The translations under genes were made by a program, and so were the position numbers. Below, piece by piece: positions 1-10,939 of a DNA stretch of 64,000 bases. The stretch comes from Adiantum capillus-veneris (Eukaryota > Streptophyta > Polypodiopsida > Polypodiales > Pteridaceae). The DNA lies in assembly GCA_014529385.2 (NCBI GenBank), contig CM043958.1, forward strand, positions 157,085,293 through 157,149,292, written 5' to 3'. Within the stretch, counting starts at the first letter, position 1, and each line of letters begins with the position of its first letter. Below the pieces are notes generated by a model that ran no database searches, was not told where the DNA came from, and was given only the letters and a program-made list of their open reading frames with translations.

Positions 1-655
1 TTTTGACATACCAAGAAAAATCTACAGTTCTTTGAAATTTTTGGTGATGGCCGCCTGAGATTCAATCCGCACTCCATACTGTGACCTAGATAATGAATTT
101 TGATCTCAAAGTGTCATTTTCTTTTCTTTGCAAATAACTTATGTTTTCTCAATAATTCAAACGATATAGATGTTCTAACTGTTCTTTTTGAGGATTACTA
201 TATACTAGTATATTGTCTAGGAAAACCACTACGACTTTTCCTAAGATGGACGTAAAATGTTGTCCATTAGGATCATGAATGTTTTCCATTAGCATCATGG
301 ACCCAGAGAGTTGATCAAACAACTCAACCATACGTAACATCAAGCATTTGTTCTTAATCGTTATCTAATAAAGAACCCTATAAGCTACGCACATCCACGT
401 AGATTTGTCTTTCTTCTTTACCAGAAGAATAGGCGATGTCCATGGACTAGAACTAGGTTTGATAAAGCCTTTGTTCAAATATCATGGTAATTGTTTTTCC
501 ACCTCTGTGCTTTGGAGTGGCTTAGTCTATAAGCAAGTTTTCTTATAGGTTTTGACCCTAGCATAACATCGATGCCATGGTATACTTCTTGGGATGGCGG
601 CAAGCCATCTGGTAACTCACTAGGAAATACATCCTGTAACTCCTCTAATTAATTC
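1..655 (-). pseudogene. Ty3/gypsy reverse transcriptase relic
   Basis: Read on the minus strand, 545-650 encodes a stretch ending in SELPDGLPPSQEVYHGIDV, the usual gypsy segment between protease and RT. Further along, 149-343 encodes VVVVFLDNILVYSNPQKEQL, the RT active-site region. The catalytic YxDD box reads FLDN here, so one catalytic aspartate is lost. The frame is broken several times and the piece runs off the window edge. No LTR is visible. It is a dead fragment of a gypsy element distinct from chromoviruses A and B; a similar relic lies at 59531-60050. Confidence 0.85.
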
Positions 656-841
656 ATCAAAGCATCTACGTACTTTTTCTTAAGGGTCTTCTTTGCCTTG
701 GATTTTTTGTTTTAGAATCGCATGCATGCCAAATAGGGATCTCAAACAATGGGTCTCGTCTAAGTCCATGTTTTTTATTGTGGTTGTCAAAGAAAACATT
801 ATTTACTATTTCAACTACAGAAAAAGTAATATTACTTTCAC

Positions 842-2285
842 TTAAAACAACAAAATTTAAAAGAGGGTAACAAGCATAAAGGAGGTCTAGGATTCCTAAA
901 CCTTACTCAAATGGCCACCAAGATGGTAGGCAAATGGATCCTCATATCTATAAACTCAAAAGACTATTGGGCATTACTGATCAATAGGGAAATTTAAAAC
1001 TTTAAGCTTAACAAGTATTAAGCATGGAATAACCTAGACATCAGAGAAGTTGTGACTTCTCCCTCTAAGATCATTCTAATGGTACTAAACTTGTTTTCAG
1101 ACTTTGGCAAGCTTGGAATAGTATCAAAGAACAGTGGACTCCTTTTAGGACTCTAAGATCTAACACCAACTTTTTGCTTCACGATTCTTTGTGGGTTGGC
1201 TTTTTTGCAAAAAAATTATGGATTGCATACCTCAAGGAGAGCTCATATGTGCTTCAAGAAAGGAATCAGAACCCAAAAAGATTTCTACAAGGGCACAAGC
1301 TGGATGACTCCTAGCCAACTTCGAGACCACTACAACATTTCTAAAGGATGCGCAGATTGGATCACTGATAGGATTCATATTATCCAAAGGAAAGTGAGAA
1401 TAAGTGGAACAGGTAGTCAACATGGATGATATGTTCGTAACATAGCCAAGAAATAGCCCAAGAAATGTAAAGGCAATTCAAAAACATAGGAGGGGTGGAT
1501 GAAGCCTTGAATAAAAGAATAAACAAGAAGTGTAAGTTTCAATATAGTTCTAAGCATACATACATGTTCAAATGTGTTTGGGCCTACCCAACTGCCAAAA
1601 AACATAGTACATTGCTCAGGCTCATCCTTCATCAGGGTATTTGGAGTGAAGAGAGAGCATCAAAGGATTGACTAGGCAAAGGACTATGCACAAGATGTGG
1701 ATAGGCAACTAAAAGCATCCCACATCTCTTCTACCAGTCCCCAAAAACAGGGCGATGATGCAAATTCTACACAAAAGGGTGTATTCACAAAAATAGGGGG
1801 ATGATGCAACTTCTACACTTTTTGTGTAGTCACAGTCTTAAAAGCCTTTAACCATTCAACAAATACTCAAAGGGGAGTGCAAGCATCTGGACATTCCCTT
1901 ATGCAATATATGGACAGGCTTCTACCTTTGGCATGTATGCTTAGCCCCAGAAATGCATCTTTCTTCAATCATCTAAACACTAATTTTGATTTCTTGCTAG
2001 AAGCTGACCTTGTAAGATCTGCTCAACATCTATGTCAAGCAATGAAAGGTGCCATAGATTAGGGTCAAAAGGTAGTTGAAATCTAAAAAGTTTGTAAGTG
2101 GCAATAGTGTTTGAAAAAGACCTTCTTATGTACTCAATCCATAGACTTAACATGTTGTATGTAGTAGATAAGTCTCTATATAATGAGAGAGCTTATCCCT
2201 GGGGCAATCTGTCCCCCTTCTTGAGGGTCCCAATGTATCTTCTTTTTCTTGTTTAATTTATCAAGTTACACTTTCTTTCAAAAAA
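842..2285 (+). pseudogene. LINE ORF2 3' end with zf-RVT domain
   Basis: The translation begins with a KGGLGFLNL-type motif followed by a conserved tryptophan-rich stretch, typical of the region after the RT of plant LINEs. At about 1560-1745 there is WSEERASKD, then CTRCG and HLFYQ, which match the C-x2-C...H-x-x-F pattern of the zf-RVT domain found at the C terminus of plant L1-like ORF2. Several stops and frame changes interrupt it (for example the 1196-1429 stretch is in another frame). The RT core is missing, so this is a 5'-truncated copy, the usual state of LINEs. The 3' end near 2285 is approximate: no clear poly(A) tail or target duplication was found. Confidence 0.75.
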
Positions 2286-2473
2286 GTTAGAAAGTTAGTT
2301 TGCATCGGCAAATCAACCATCAGCTCTGCTAGCAAGACATGAGTGCGCTAAGTTTTCTTTGCCAACATGACGTGAGTGAAGTTAATTTTTGCATTAACCC
2401 ATACATAATCCTTGAAAAGCTTCATATAGCAAAACATCAGACAATCATTCTTATGTGAGTACTTTAATCGGCA

Positions 2474-2478
2474 AAACA
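2474..2478. repeat. Target-site duplication AAACA, left copy
   Basis: The five bases AAACA directly precede the TG start of the 5' LTR of chromovirus A. The same five bases follow the CA end of its 3' LTR at 16139-16143. This marks one insertion event. Confidence 0.9.
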
Positions 2479-3293
2479 TGTCATAAGATCTAATATTTAA
2501 CAACCCCAAATGATTTTCTCATATTGAACTCATCATTTAATGTGGGAGAATAAATGCGAACAAGGGTTAGAATATAGACACGTGCTTACAGATCGATCTC
2601 AACACGAGGCCAATGGTAAAGGGGTCCAAATGAGAGGTGGTCTATCAAAGAAGCTTAAAGACCTTAGGGTTAGCTTCATTAAAGACCTCCAAAGGTAAGT
2701 GTTAAAATTACTTTGACCTTAGGCAATACTTTGACCTTAGGCAAGCTAGGGCTATGCTTGAGGTGGGAACCCGGTCCAAGCTTGAGGTGCTTGTCGTGCT
2801 TGCTAGCTAAGGTCCTTGAGTTGCTTAATGACTAAGGTGCTAAGGTGCTCCATGACTAAGGTGCTTGAAGGGTTAAAGTGTTCAAAAAGTCAATGCATAT
2901 CCCTACACAAGGTGGGGCTAGCCCTCATTATAGGAGCTAGAGAGAGAACACACACACCCTCACACAAGGCAAGCTTGGTACAAAGAAAGCATCTAGGACA
3001 CTTGTCAAGCTCCTCTACATGTTTCCCTCATGGTATATCTAAAGCCTATTGGTTGGCCTCCCAAGGGGTCGAAAGATAATTTAGTTAAATTAATTGATTT
3101 TTTATGCATTTATCAAGTCCTCTCTCTCAAAGGGGAAAGGGGGACACTTGTCCCAAAGCTACCCTTGTTGCTTGATATGCACTAAGCATGTGATTGGCTA
3201 GGATTGAGGAGGTCCAATCAAGTGCAAGATAGTGCTAGAAGAGGGGGTTGACCAAAGCAAGGAGGGGGATATCTTGGAGGGATATACTCTCCC

Positions 3294-3339
<46 letters not shown>

Positions 3340-3997
3340 GTGTGTGTTGCAAAGTGCAAGAGCTCCATCTCCTTCTCCAAGCTTGTAGAGAAGTTGAGAG
3401 CCTACTCCGACACTCTTGGCTATGGAATGAAAATCCAACCAAGAGCCATGCTCCAATGCTTAAGCTTGACATCTTCTCCATCTTCATTACTATGCTATTA
3501 TGTATGCTAAGCAAGAAGACTGATGATAAGTGAGGAACTATTTCTTTCTCCTATGAATGTTTCTTCTTCCTCTTCCCTACCCTCGTTCCCCGCTAGCTCT
3601 CTCCACCTTTGAAGGTGTTAAGGCCGGGGATGGTTAATGCTTTTTACAAAGTCTATGTTATGCTTGTGATGCATGAAGCTTCCCATCTTCATTGCATCAT
3701 CTAGGTCACAAGGAACACAAAGATTCTATTGTACCAAGTCTCTCTCGATGGGAGAATCTATAATACAAAATCTTATTGGAGGGGCTCCACATAAATCCTG
3801 TCCTCAACTGTTGTCCTATTCTCTAAACTCTCTCTCTTGCAAAAGTATTGCTCATGCCAAGTTAATTAAGTATTATGGTTATGTTGCTACCGCTAATAAA
3901 GTTGACCCTCTATGTTCTCAAAGTAGTCTCACAAAAACGGTCGCTCTAATTTTCCTAATTTCACTATTCTCAAAGTTCATAGGCCATTTTCATTACG
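2479..3997 (+). repeat. 5' LTR of chromovirus A
   Basis: It starts TGTCATAAGATCTAA and matches 14529-16138 over its whole length. The end is placed at 3997 by alignment with the other LTR and with chromovirus B, where the terminal A of TTACA has become G. It carries a pure CT dinucleotide run at 3299-3336 that the 3' LTR lacks, where CACACA is found instead, so the microsatellite grew after insertion. Confidence 0.88.
3299..3336. repeat. (CT)n microsatellite
   Basis: About 19 CT units inside the 5' LTR of chromovirus A. The Ser-Leu and Arg-Glu repeat reading frames across it are artefacts of the repeat. Confidence 0.95.
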
Positions 3998-4008
3998 TTG
4001 GTAGAGCT
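3998..4008 (+). other. Degenerate tRNA primer-binding site
   Basis: Directly after the 5' LTR the sequence is TTGGTAGAGCT. In chromovirus B the same place reads TTGGTATCAGAGCT, the complement of initiator-Met tRNA. Three bases of the site are deleted in A, so this copy could no longer prime normally. Confidence 0.7.
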
Positions 4009-4401
4009 ATTGGTTTCTCTTTTCTTGCTTAAGAAGAGAGGTCCTTAAGTTGTTCATGAAAGGTTGGACATGTTTATTGAAATAGGGTAAGTGGGACAAG
4101 GATCTATTATCTTGGTTGAGAAGGACTTAGTTTGAGGCACACCGTTGGGAACTATAGTCTTAATAATGGAGCCTCTCGGGGCTTGCCTTTGGTCTTACCA
4201 TTATTGAGCTACAAGCAATCTCAACAGGAACCATAATCAATCGAGCAACGATAGACCCTCTCCACCAGTCTTTGCAATCAACAATGTCTAAACCATGGGC
4301 GTGGCTGCATAAGGACTGATTTTCAAAGGTAAAGAAGAGTAGCAAATAAGGTTTTTGAGGGTACTAAAGCACAAAGTAATCTATACATAAGATTAATTAG
4401 C

Positions 4402-4922
4402 ATGGCTGACAATAACCAAGAGAGTAGAATGAACATTGATAACTTTGATTTTGCACATGAAGGTGCTAATGATGATGTCCCCATCTTTTTCAATTATCTT
4501 GTTACTAGGTTGCAGCAAGCTATGGGCAACCCTGCTTTGCAAGCCAAAGTTACTCAACGACTTCGTGCTTATGGGATTTCCCTTCCTCTCCAAGAAGAGA
4601 GAGAGCTTAGGAGGCCTCTTGATGAGACCCCCAAAATAAGACTCTCTCCCATAAGAGAGGAGGAATCCAAAGAACAAGAAAGAAGAAAATCCCTAAGTTC
4701 CTCTGAAGATGTGGCTTCACAAAGACGGCGGTCTAGACAATCGCCAACTCCTCCCAAGAGGAAATGGTCAAACCCACGGTCCTTCTCCTCGTCACTTCAA
4801 AAGGGAAGAGAGGAAACAAAGGAAGAAAAGGGCAAGAAAGAGGTCACCCTCTTCTCCTTCTTCACCTTCCTCCTCTTTCGATGAAAGCTACAAATATTCT
4901 CCTAGAGAATACAAGAGGGGAG
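4402..4922 (+). pseudogene. Chromovirus A Gag, N-terminal part
   Basis: The ATG at 4402 opens MADNNQESRMNIDNFDFAHE, closely parallel to the Gag start of chromovirus B at 55650 (MADNSKVSEINVDNFDFAHE). An Arg/Ser/Pro-rich basic tract follows. A frameshift near 4780 moves the frame: the Ser-rich SPSSPSSPSSSF segment is in the next frame. Copia 1 then interrupts the gene at 4923, and the coding resumes at 10043. Confidence 0.85.
4918..4922. repeat. Target-site duplication GGGAG, left copy
   Basis: GGGAG precedes the 5' LTR of Copia 1 and recurs at 10043-10047 directly after its 3' LTR. The duplicated bases lie inside chromovirus A gag. Confidence 0.92.
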
Positions 4923-5149
4923 TGTTACCATATACATGTGGTAGTGATGTGTGTGAACACACTAGGACCGTCGGGGCATTTTTTCCCTCTTTAGGAGGTT
5001 TTTTTCCCCGCGCATTGTATATACGCCCATCACTCTAGGGTTATCTATCTTTCCATTGCACACTAAGTAATACACTCTCTATTGTGTGCCTTGAGCTTCC
5101 TTCGTCTTCTCCAAGCTGTGTGTGTCTCTCTGCAACCCTAATTCCAACA
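4923..5149 (+). repeat. 5' LTR of Copia 1
   Basis: It begins TGTTACCATATACATG and ends TTCCAACA. A TATA-like TGTATATAC lies at 5016-5024, followed by the likely transcription start and R region. The short LTR and its ends match the LTRs at 9817, 43250 and 50875. Confidence 0.95.
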
Positions 5150-5151
5150 AT

Positions 5152-5163
5152 TTGTATCAGAGC
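5152..5163 (+). other. Primer-binding site, initiator-Met tRNA
   Basis: The 12 bases are TTGTATCAGAGC, one mismatch from TGGTATCAGAGC, which is complementary to the 3' end of plant initiator-Met tRNA. It sits two bases after the LTR. The chimeric copy has the perfect form at 43479-43490. Confidence 0.9.
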
Positions 5164-5511
5164 AGGTTGCATCCTCTCGGGCTTAGTCGCCAGCTGCTCC
5201 AGTACATGCCTGCTCTTTTTCTCCGATTTCAGTGAGCTTTGGCGAGCGTTTGCAGGTGGACAAATATTCCGGAACAGCTCAAAGAGCTTGGTCTGCTCAG
5301 ATTTTTGATTCGGGCTCATTTCGGCCTCTGTTTCCACTACAGGCAGTACTGCACAGGCTATTTCGTCATTTTGTGCAGAATTTCGATCAGTGCCATTCTC
5401 TGCATAACAAGTGCCTTATAGTCTTCTACGATTTGTGCTATATAGCACGTGTTGTTCCCGCTCCGTTTCTCCTATTTTCCGGCAGTTTTCACATCAGGTG
5501 CAGCATTTACC

Positions 5512-6540
5512 ATGGCTGACAACAACAACACAGATGTGTTCAAGATGTTTGTTGCTGAGGACAGGTTGGATGGGGACAACTACCCTACGTGGGCTTATAT
5601 GATGCAACATGTTCTTGTGTCAAAAGGCGTCTGGAACATTGTGCAGGGCATTGATGTACGTCCTGGTTCTGAGGATGTCGGCGATGTTGAGGATGTTGCA
5701 GGTCTTGCTGCAAGGATTACTGCTGTTAGAGTTGTTTTGCCTACGGCAGAACAAGCTCTTTGGGATGTAAAGGATGTGCAGACTCATGCATTGATTGCGT
5801 TGTCTGTGAAGCGCACCATTGTTCCTCACATCCGTTCAGCAAAATCTGCAAAACAGGCTTGGGATATTTTGGCTGGTCTTTATGCAAGTCGCAATGAGGC
5901 TAAAATTGCTTTGCTGTGTAAAGAGCTGGAGTCGAAGATTATGTATGAGGAAGATGATATGGACACTTTCCTTGCTAGTGTCAAGGATATCAATGAGTAA
6001 CTTATTTCTGCAGGTGAAGTCATTTCAGACAGTTCCCTTGTGCAGACTATTCTTGATGCCTTACCAGATTCCTACCAGACATTTGCTAGTACTTGGAGAT
6101 TGATGACCCAAGGAAATCCTGAAGTTGTCAAGTTTGATGCATTATGCACATTGCTATTGCTAGAGTCACTTTCTAGAAAAAACAGGACTAGGCAGCGTGC
6201 AGTTGAACATGCTTTTATTGCTTCTCAAAGAAAGGGTGGTAATAGTAATGCAGCCACTTCTTATGTTTCTGCTGCGAGTGGCAAAAATTCTATTCCTAAT
6301 GCTTCTGCTGGCAGCACTTCATCTGGCAAAGGCAAAAAGAAGATGCGTTACCATTATTGTAAAGCTAATGATCACTTGATCAAGTCGTGTCCTAAGTTGA
6401 AGGCAAAGAGGCTAAGAAGAAAGAGGGTGGTTCCACTACAAATGCTGGTTCCAATACAAATGCAGCCATTCTTGAGTCTTCTGTGAAAGGAGACTGTGAT
6501 GCTGATGTTGATGCAGAATGGGCTTTTAGCACATAGTGCA
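5512..6540 (+). pseudogene. Copia 1 Gag
   Basis: The ATG at 5512 starts MADNNNTDVFKMFVAEDRLD, identical in style to the chimeric element at 43839. The UBN2-like copia Gag follows (QTHALIALSVKRTIV region). A CAA-to-TAA change at 5998 stops the frame. The zinc knuckle near 6355-6400 keeps YCKANDHLIKSC, but the first cysteine is now tyrosine (RYHYC), so it is probably not a working knuckle. After it a one-base loss shifts the frame (AKRLRRKRVV). Confidence 0.85.
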
Positions 6541-9500
6541 CTTACAATTCTGTTGTCCATGATGCATGCTTGTCAGTTGCTGTAGATTCACATGTGTGGT
6601 ATTTTGACTGTGGTGCTACAAAGCACGTTACCTCACATTGTGAATTGTTTACCTCTCTCGAGTCTGTCCCTCATGGGAATTCAGTCACTTGTGCCAACAA
6701 TGCCTCTTATCCAGTTCAGGGAGTTGGAAAGATTGTGCTTACTGCTGCTAATGGCAGTTCCTTCACACTTGTTGATGCACTTTATGTACCTGGGATCAAG
6801 AAGAATCTCTTGTCTGTATGTGGATGACAGATGTACAGTTAATGATCTCAGTTTTGGTGATGAAATTATTGCATCTGGCCTTTTGTGCCGTGGGTTGTAT
6901 AAGCTCACTTTGTATGACAAATGTGGACAAAATTTTGCAAATGCTGTTGCAGATTCAAGGGCTATTTTAGATGCAAAACTTTGGCATGCACGTTTTGGTC
7001 ATCTGAATTTTGCCAGTTTGCTGCGTTTGCATAAATCTGATATGGTTGATTCTTTGCCGCTTCTTGAAGCACCTGTCAAACATGTTTGTGAAGGCTGTAT
7101 TTTGGGTAAGATGCAACGTTCTAAGTTTCAAAGGATGGTTCAATTCGGGCCACATGCAGGTTGCAGCTTGTGCATAGTGATGTTTGTGGGCCCATGCAAA
7201 TTCCGTCCTTGGGCAATTACCTTTACTTCGTGACTTTCATTGATGATTACTCCAGGCATGCATGGGTATTTCCGCTTAAAGCGAAGTCCGAAGTTTTTAT
7301 GTGCTTCAAACAATTTCTGGCTATGACTGAAAATGTCTCGAAATGTACTATGGGCACCCTCCGTTCCGATCGAGGGGGGGAGTATATGTCTCATGAATTT
7401 AATGCATTTCTGGCTAGTCGTGGGATAAAACACCAATGTACAGTGCCTTATACACCTCGACAAAATGGTGTTGCTGAGAGGAAAAACAGGTCACTGACGG
7501 AAATGGCACGATGTATGGTCAAAAGTCAAGCTTTGCCGCATTCTTTTTGGCTTGAGGCCATCATGTGTGCCACTTATGTACTTAACAGGTGTCCTACGAA
7601 AGCTTTGCAGTCTATTACTCCATATGAAGCATGGCATGATAGAAAGCCTTCTATTAAGCACATGCGTGTTTTTGGCTGTTTGGCATATGCTTTGGTGCCA
7701 CAAGTGCAGCGTCGAAAATTGGATGATAAGGCTGTCAAATGTATTTTTGTTGGTTATAGTGCTGAAATAACAGGTTACAGGTTGTATCATCCGCAAACAA
7801 AACGTATTCTGGTTTCTCGAGATGTAGTGTTTGTGGAAGATTCTATTCAACCCTTGCTGTCATGTACTAAAGACAGTAATGTAAGCTCACAGGACATTTA
7901 TGACACTTTGTTGCCTCTTTTCAGTGGTGGAAATACGAATGTAAGTTCCAATGAGGCAAATGTACAGCCTATGGGGGTTTCTGAAAATGTTTTAGATCGG
8001 CCTATTATTGATGCAGATGTACATGATGTACTTGATGAGGAAAGGGCTGAAAGTGAGCAGGCTAGAGGTATGCCAAAATGGCTGGTGCACACTTTGCGTG
8101 ACAGTAAATTGGATGCACCTTTGTCTAGTTGTACTCGTTCAGGATCTCGCCATGCATCTTATGCATCAGATTGTTATGCTTTGGCTGTGTCTAGTTTACA
8201 TGATGTTGAGGAGCCTGTGTCTTTTGATGAAGCACAAAATTCAAAAAATTGGATGGCTGCCATGCAATTAGAATATGATGCACTTAATGACACATGGACT
8301 TTATGTGATTTTCCTCCTGGAAAAAAGGCCATTGGTACAAAGTGGGTTTACTAGGTTAAACGCAAGCCGGATGGTGAGATCGATCGCCATAAGGCTCGAC
8401 TTGTTGCAAAAGGTTATGCACAGCAAAAAGGCATAGATTATGAAGAGACATTTGCTCCCACTTGTCGTATGACTACTATGCATTCTATGTGCATTGGCAG
8501 CTCGTTTTGGTTGGGATGTACATCAATCAGACATTGTTACTGCTTTCTTGAATGGTGACATATTTGAGGAAGTTTATGTAACGCAGCCTTGCGGTTTTGT
8601 CATAAAAGGACAAGAGGACAAAGTGTGCAAATGTAACAAGGCTTTGTATGGGTTGAAGCAATCTCCTCGTGCTTGGTATGAGAAATCTGACACTCATTTG
8701 GTTAAACGAGGCTTTTGTAACAGTCCAACAGAAAGCACATTGTATGTAAAGCGTGAGGATGATGTATTTCTCATCGTGATTCTTTATATTGATGATTTGT
8801 TGATCACTGGACCAAATGAGAGACATATTGCTGAATTTAAGGCTAATTTGAATGCTACTTTCAAGATAAAAGAGTTGGGGATGTTGCATCATTACTTGGG
8901 TATACAGTTTAAGCAGTGTGATGGTGGTATTGCCTTGTGTCAGAAAAGTTACATAGAGACATTTCTATGTAAGTTTGGACTTGAGGATTGCAAACCTATT
9001 GCCACTCCCATGGAAAAAGGTTTGAAGTTGAGTCTACATGATGCTGGCGATCCTGCTGATGTCACTCTTTACCAAACTGTTGTTGGCTGCCTCATTTATG
9101 TATGCAACACGAGGCCAGATATTCAGTTTGCAGTCTCACATGTCAGCAGATTTATGCATAGCCCAAGGTCTAAGCATTGGGAGGCTGTCAAGAGGATTTT
9201 CCGCTACCTTAGTGGCACTTTACATCTTGGCTTGTTTTATCCCAAGGGAGGATCATTGCCGCCAAACTTACATGCTTTTTTGGACTCAGATTGGGCTGGT
9301 TGTTTTGACACGTTAGTGTCCACAAGTGGTTTTTGTTTCATGCTTGGCAATGCATGTATATCATGGTTGAGAAAGAAGCAACCTACTATGGCCACTTCGA
9401 GTTGTGAGGCCGAGTACAGGGCAATCTTCACAGCTACGGTTGAGAGTGTATGGCTCAAACGCCTTATGGCTGATTTGGGTGTTGGATAGGACACTGCCAA

Positions 9501-9741
9501 CACTATCTACACTGACAGTCAGAGCGCATTGGCAGTTGCGAGGAACCCAGTTTTTCATGCTCGCATAAAGCACATTGAGGTGCATTACCACTATGTCAAG
9601 GAGAGGCTTTCAGCAGGAGAGATCAGCTTGGCTTATGTGCCAACACATGACAACCTTGCAGATCTTTTCACAAAGGCATTGTCTCGTGAGAAGCTTGAAG
9701 CTTTCCGCAAAGCTTTGGGCTTACTCCCCTTTGTGGACTAA
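6541..9741 (+). pseudogene. Copia 1 Pol (PR-IN-RT-RH), inactivated
   Basis: The order is protease, HHCC/integrase, RT and RNase H. The protease motif reads YFDCGATKH, so the active-site DSG has become DCG. A 35-base deletion at about 6817-6824 shifts the frame just after the protease. Integrase keeps its catalytic residues, visible in LRSDRGGEY and GVAERKNRSL. Further lesions are a 6-base loss near 8288, a TAG at 8352, and a 2-base loss near 8480. RT retains YIDDLLITG (about 8790). RNase H keeps SDWAG, CEAEYRA, TDSQSAL and DNLADLFTK, with one stop at 9487. The reading ends at the natural TAA at 9739. Confidence 0.9.
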
Positions 9742-9802
9742 TCATGTCCTTAGGGCATGGCACTTCCCTTTACTCATGTCCCAGCTCTCGTTCACCGCAT
9801 CA

Positions 9803-9816
9803 CTCGAGGGGGGATT
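9803..9816 (+). other. Polypurine tract of Copia 1
   Basis: The purine run GAGGGGGGA, followed by TTT, lies immediately upstream of the 3' LTR. It is the expected plus-strand primer. Confidence 0.85.
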
Positions 9817-10042
9817 TGTTACCATATACATGTGGTAGTGATGTGTGTGAACACACTAGGACCGCCAGGGCATTTTTTCCCTCTTTAGGAGGTTTTTTCC
9901 CCCGTGCATTGTATATACGCCCGTCACTCTAGGGCTATCTATCTTTCCATTGCACACTAAGTAATACACTCTCATTGTGTGCCTTGAGCTTCCTTCGTCT
10001 TCTCCAAGCCGTGTGTGTCTCTCTGCAACCCTAATTCCAATA
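9817..10042 (+). repeat. 3' LTR of Copia 1
   Basis: It matches 4923-5149 with few differences. Its terminal CA has mutated to TA (AATTCCAATA). The boundary is fixed by the following GGGAG duplication at 10043-10047. Confidence 0.93.
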
Positions 10043-10900
10043 GGGAGGACATCACAAATCTTACCCTGCATGGCGAAGGTCCCAAAAGCTAAAGGAGTTT
10101 AAAGAGGGAGGAAAGAAAACCTCTTTTCACACTTATGATGGCACCTTTGGTGCCTCCAACAAAGTATTGGCCTTCATCTAGCAGTTTGATGCGTCCTTTG
10201 GAGAAAAGGGCTTCACGGAGTCGTCCAAGCTACACCATGTAGCTATGCACTTCCAAAAATCTGCTCGTCAATGGTGGGCTAGCCTTCGTGGCAACGGCAA
10301 ATCCCCAAAGACATGGAAAACTCTACGAGTTTCCATCATGAAGCAATCCCTTGCAACCGATGCAAAGGACATAGTGCTTACCGAATGACGGAGTTTGAAG
10401 CTTCTCTCCCATGAGTCTATCCACAAATATGTGGACAAGTTTTGGGATTTACATCTCAAGTCTAATGTCTTTCAAAAGATAGACTTCATCGAGAAAAAGC
10501 AACAATTCTGTGCGGGATTACCTGAAGAGATGGCCGAGTACGTCAACTCCCAACGGCCTGGTTCTATCACCAAGGTAATCCACCACACCATGGTTGCTTC
10601 GAGCATCTTTTTGCAACAAGGGGCTAGAAGGATTTCCAAGCCCATGGAAAGCAAAGACAAAAGTGATGCAAAGGGGAAAACCAATGCCCAAAATTCTTCC
10701 CAAGGAAATTCCAACAACAACAACAATAACAATCGGTCCAAGGAGAAGGGAGTTTACAAAGGTAAAAATAAACTCTCTCCTGAAGAGCTTGAAGCTTTTC
10801 GTAAGTACCACAAAATTATAAGTGTAGGGAGCAAGGACATGGCTATCATTCTTGCCCCGAGAAAAATGCCCGCAATGAGACTCCTAGAGCTTCCACTATC
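10043..10900 (+). pseudogene. Chromovirus A Gag, C-terminal part
   Basis: The gag frame resumes after Copia 1 with a SYPAWRRSQKLKEFKEGGKK stretch and continues through the retrotransposon Gag core (HFQKSARQWW, ESIHKYVDKFWDLHLK). It then reaches an Asn-rich linker (10715-10735). In-frame stops occur near 10179 and 10386. The zinc knuckle present in chromoviruses B and D (CFKCGEQGH) is destroyed here by a frameshift near 10820. Confidence 0.88.
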
Positions 10901-10939
10901 GAAGCTCCAAAAGAGGACGTTCTTTGCAAAGGATCACCT

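Larger units (their letters stand above)
4923..10042 (+). mobile_element. Copia 1, defective Ty1/copia element
   Basis: A complete element of 5120 bp with near-identical 227- and 226-bp LTRs, a near-consensus initiator-Met primer site, a copia-order gag-protease-integrase-RT-RNase H region, a polypurine tract and the duplication GGGAG. It is inserted in the same direction as chromovirus A. The coding region has stops and several frameshifting deletions, all or most of which recur in the second half of the chimeric element at 47616-51092. It is therefore a member of a defective lineage that must have been moved by proteins from another copy. Confidence 0.95.

Noticed and set aside
2816-4032. 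ORFs inside the chromovirus A LTRs (also 14898-15544)
   Set aside because: They are not kept between the two LTRs and overlap LTR regulatory sequence.
5152-5163. tRNA gene
   Set aside because: The initiator-Met match is only the 12-base primer-binding site; no cloverleaf surrounds it. The same holds at 43479, 56058 and 23837.
5620-9591. Minus-strand ORFs opposite Copia 1 (for example 7491-7850 and 8527-8892)
   Set aside because: They are mirror frames of the copia pol gene and recur opposite the chimera; no domain is recognised in them.
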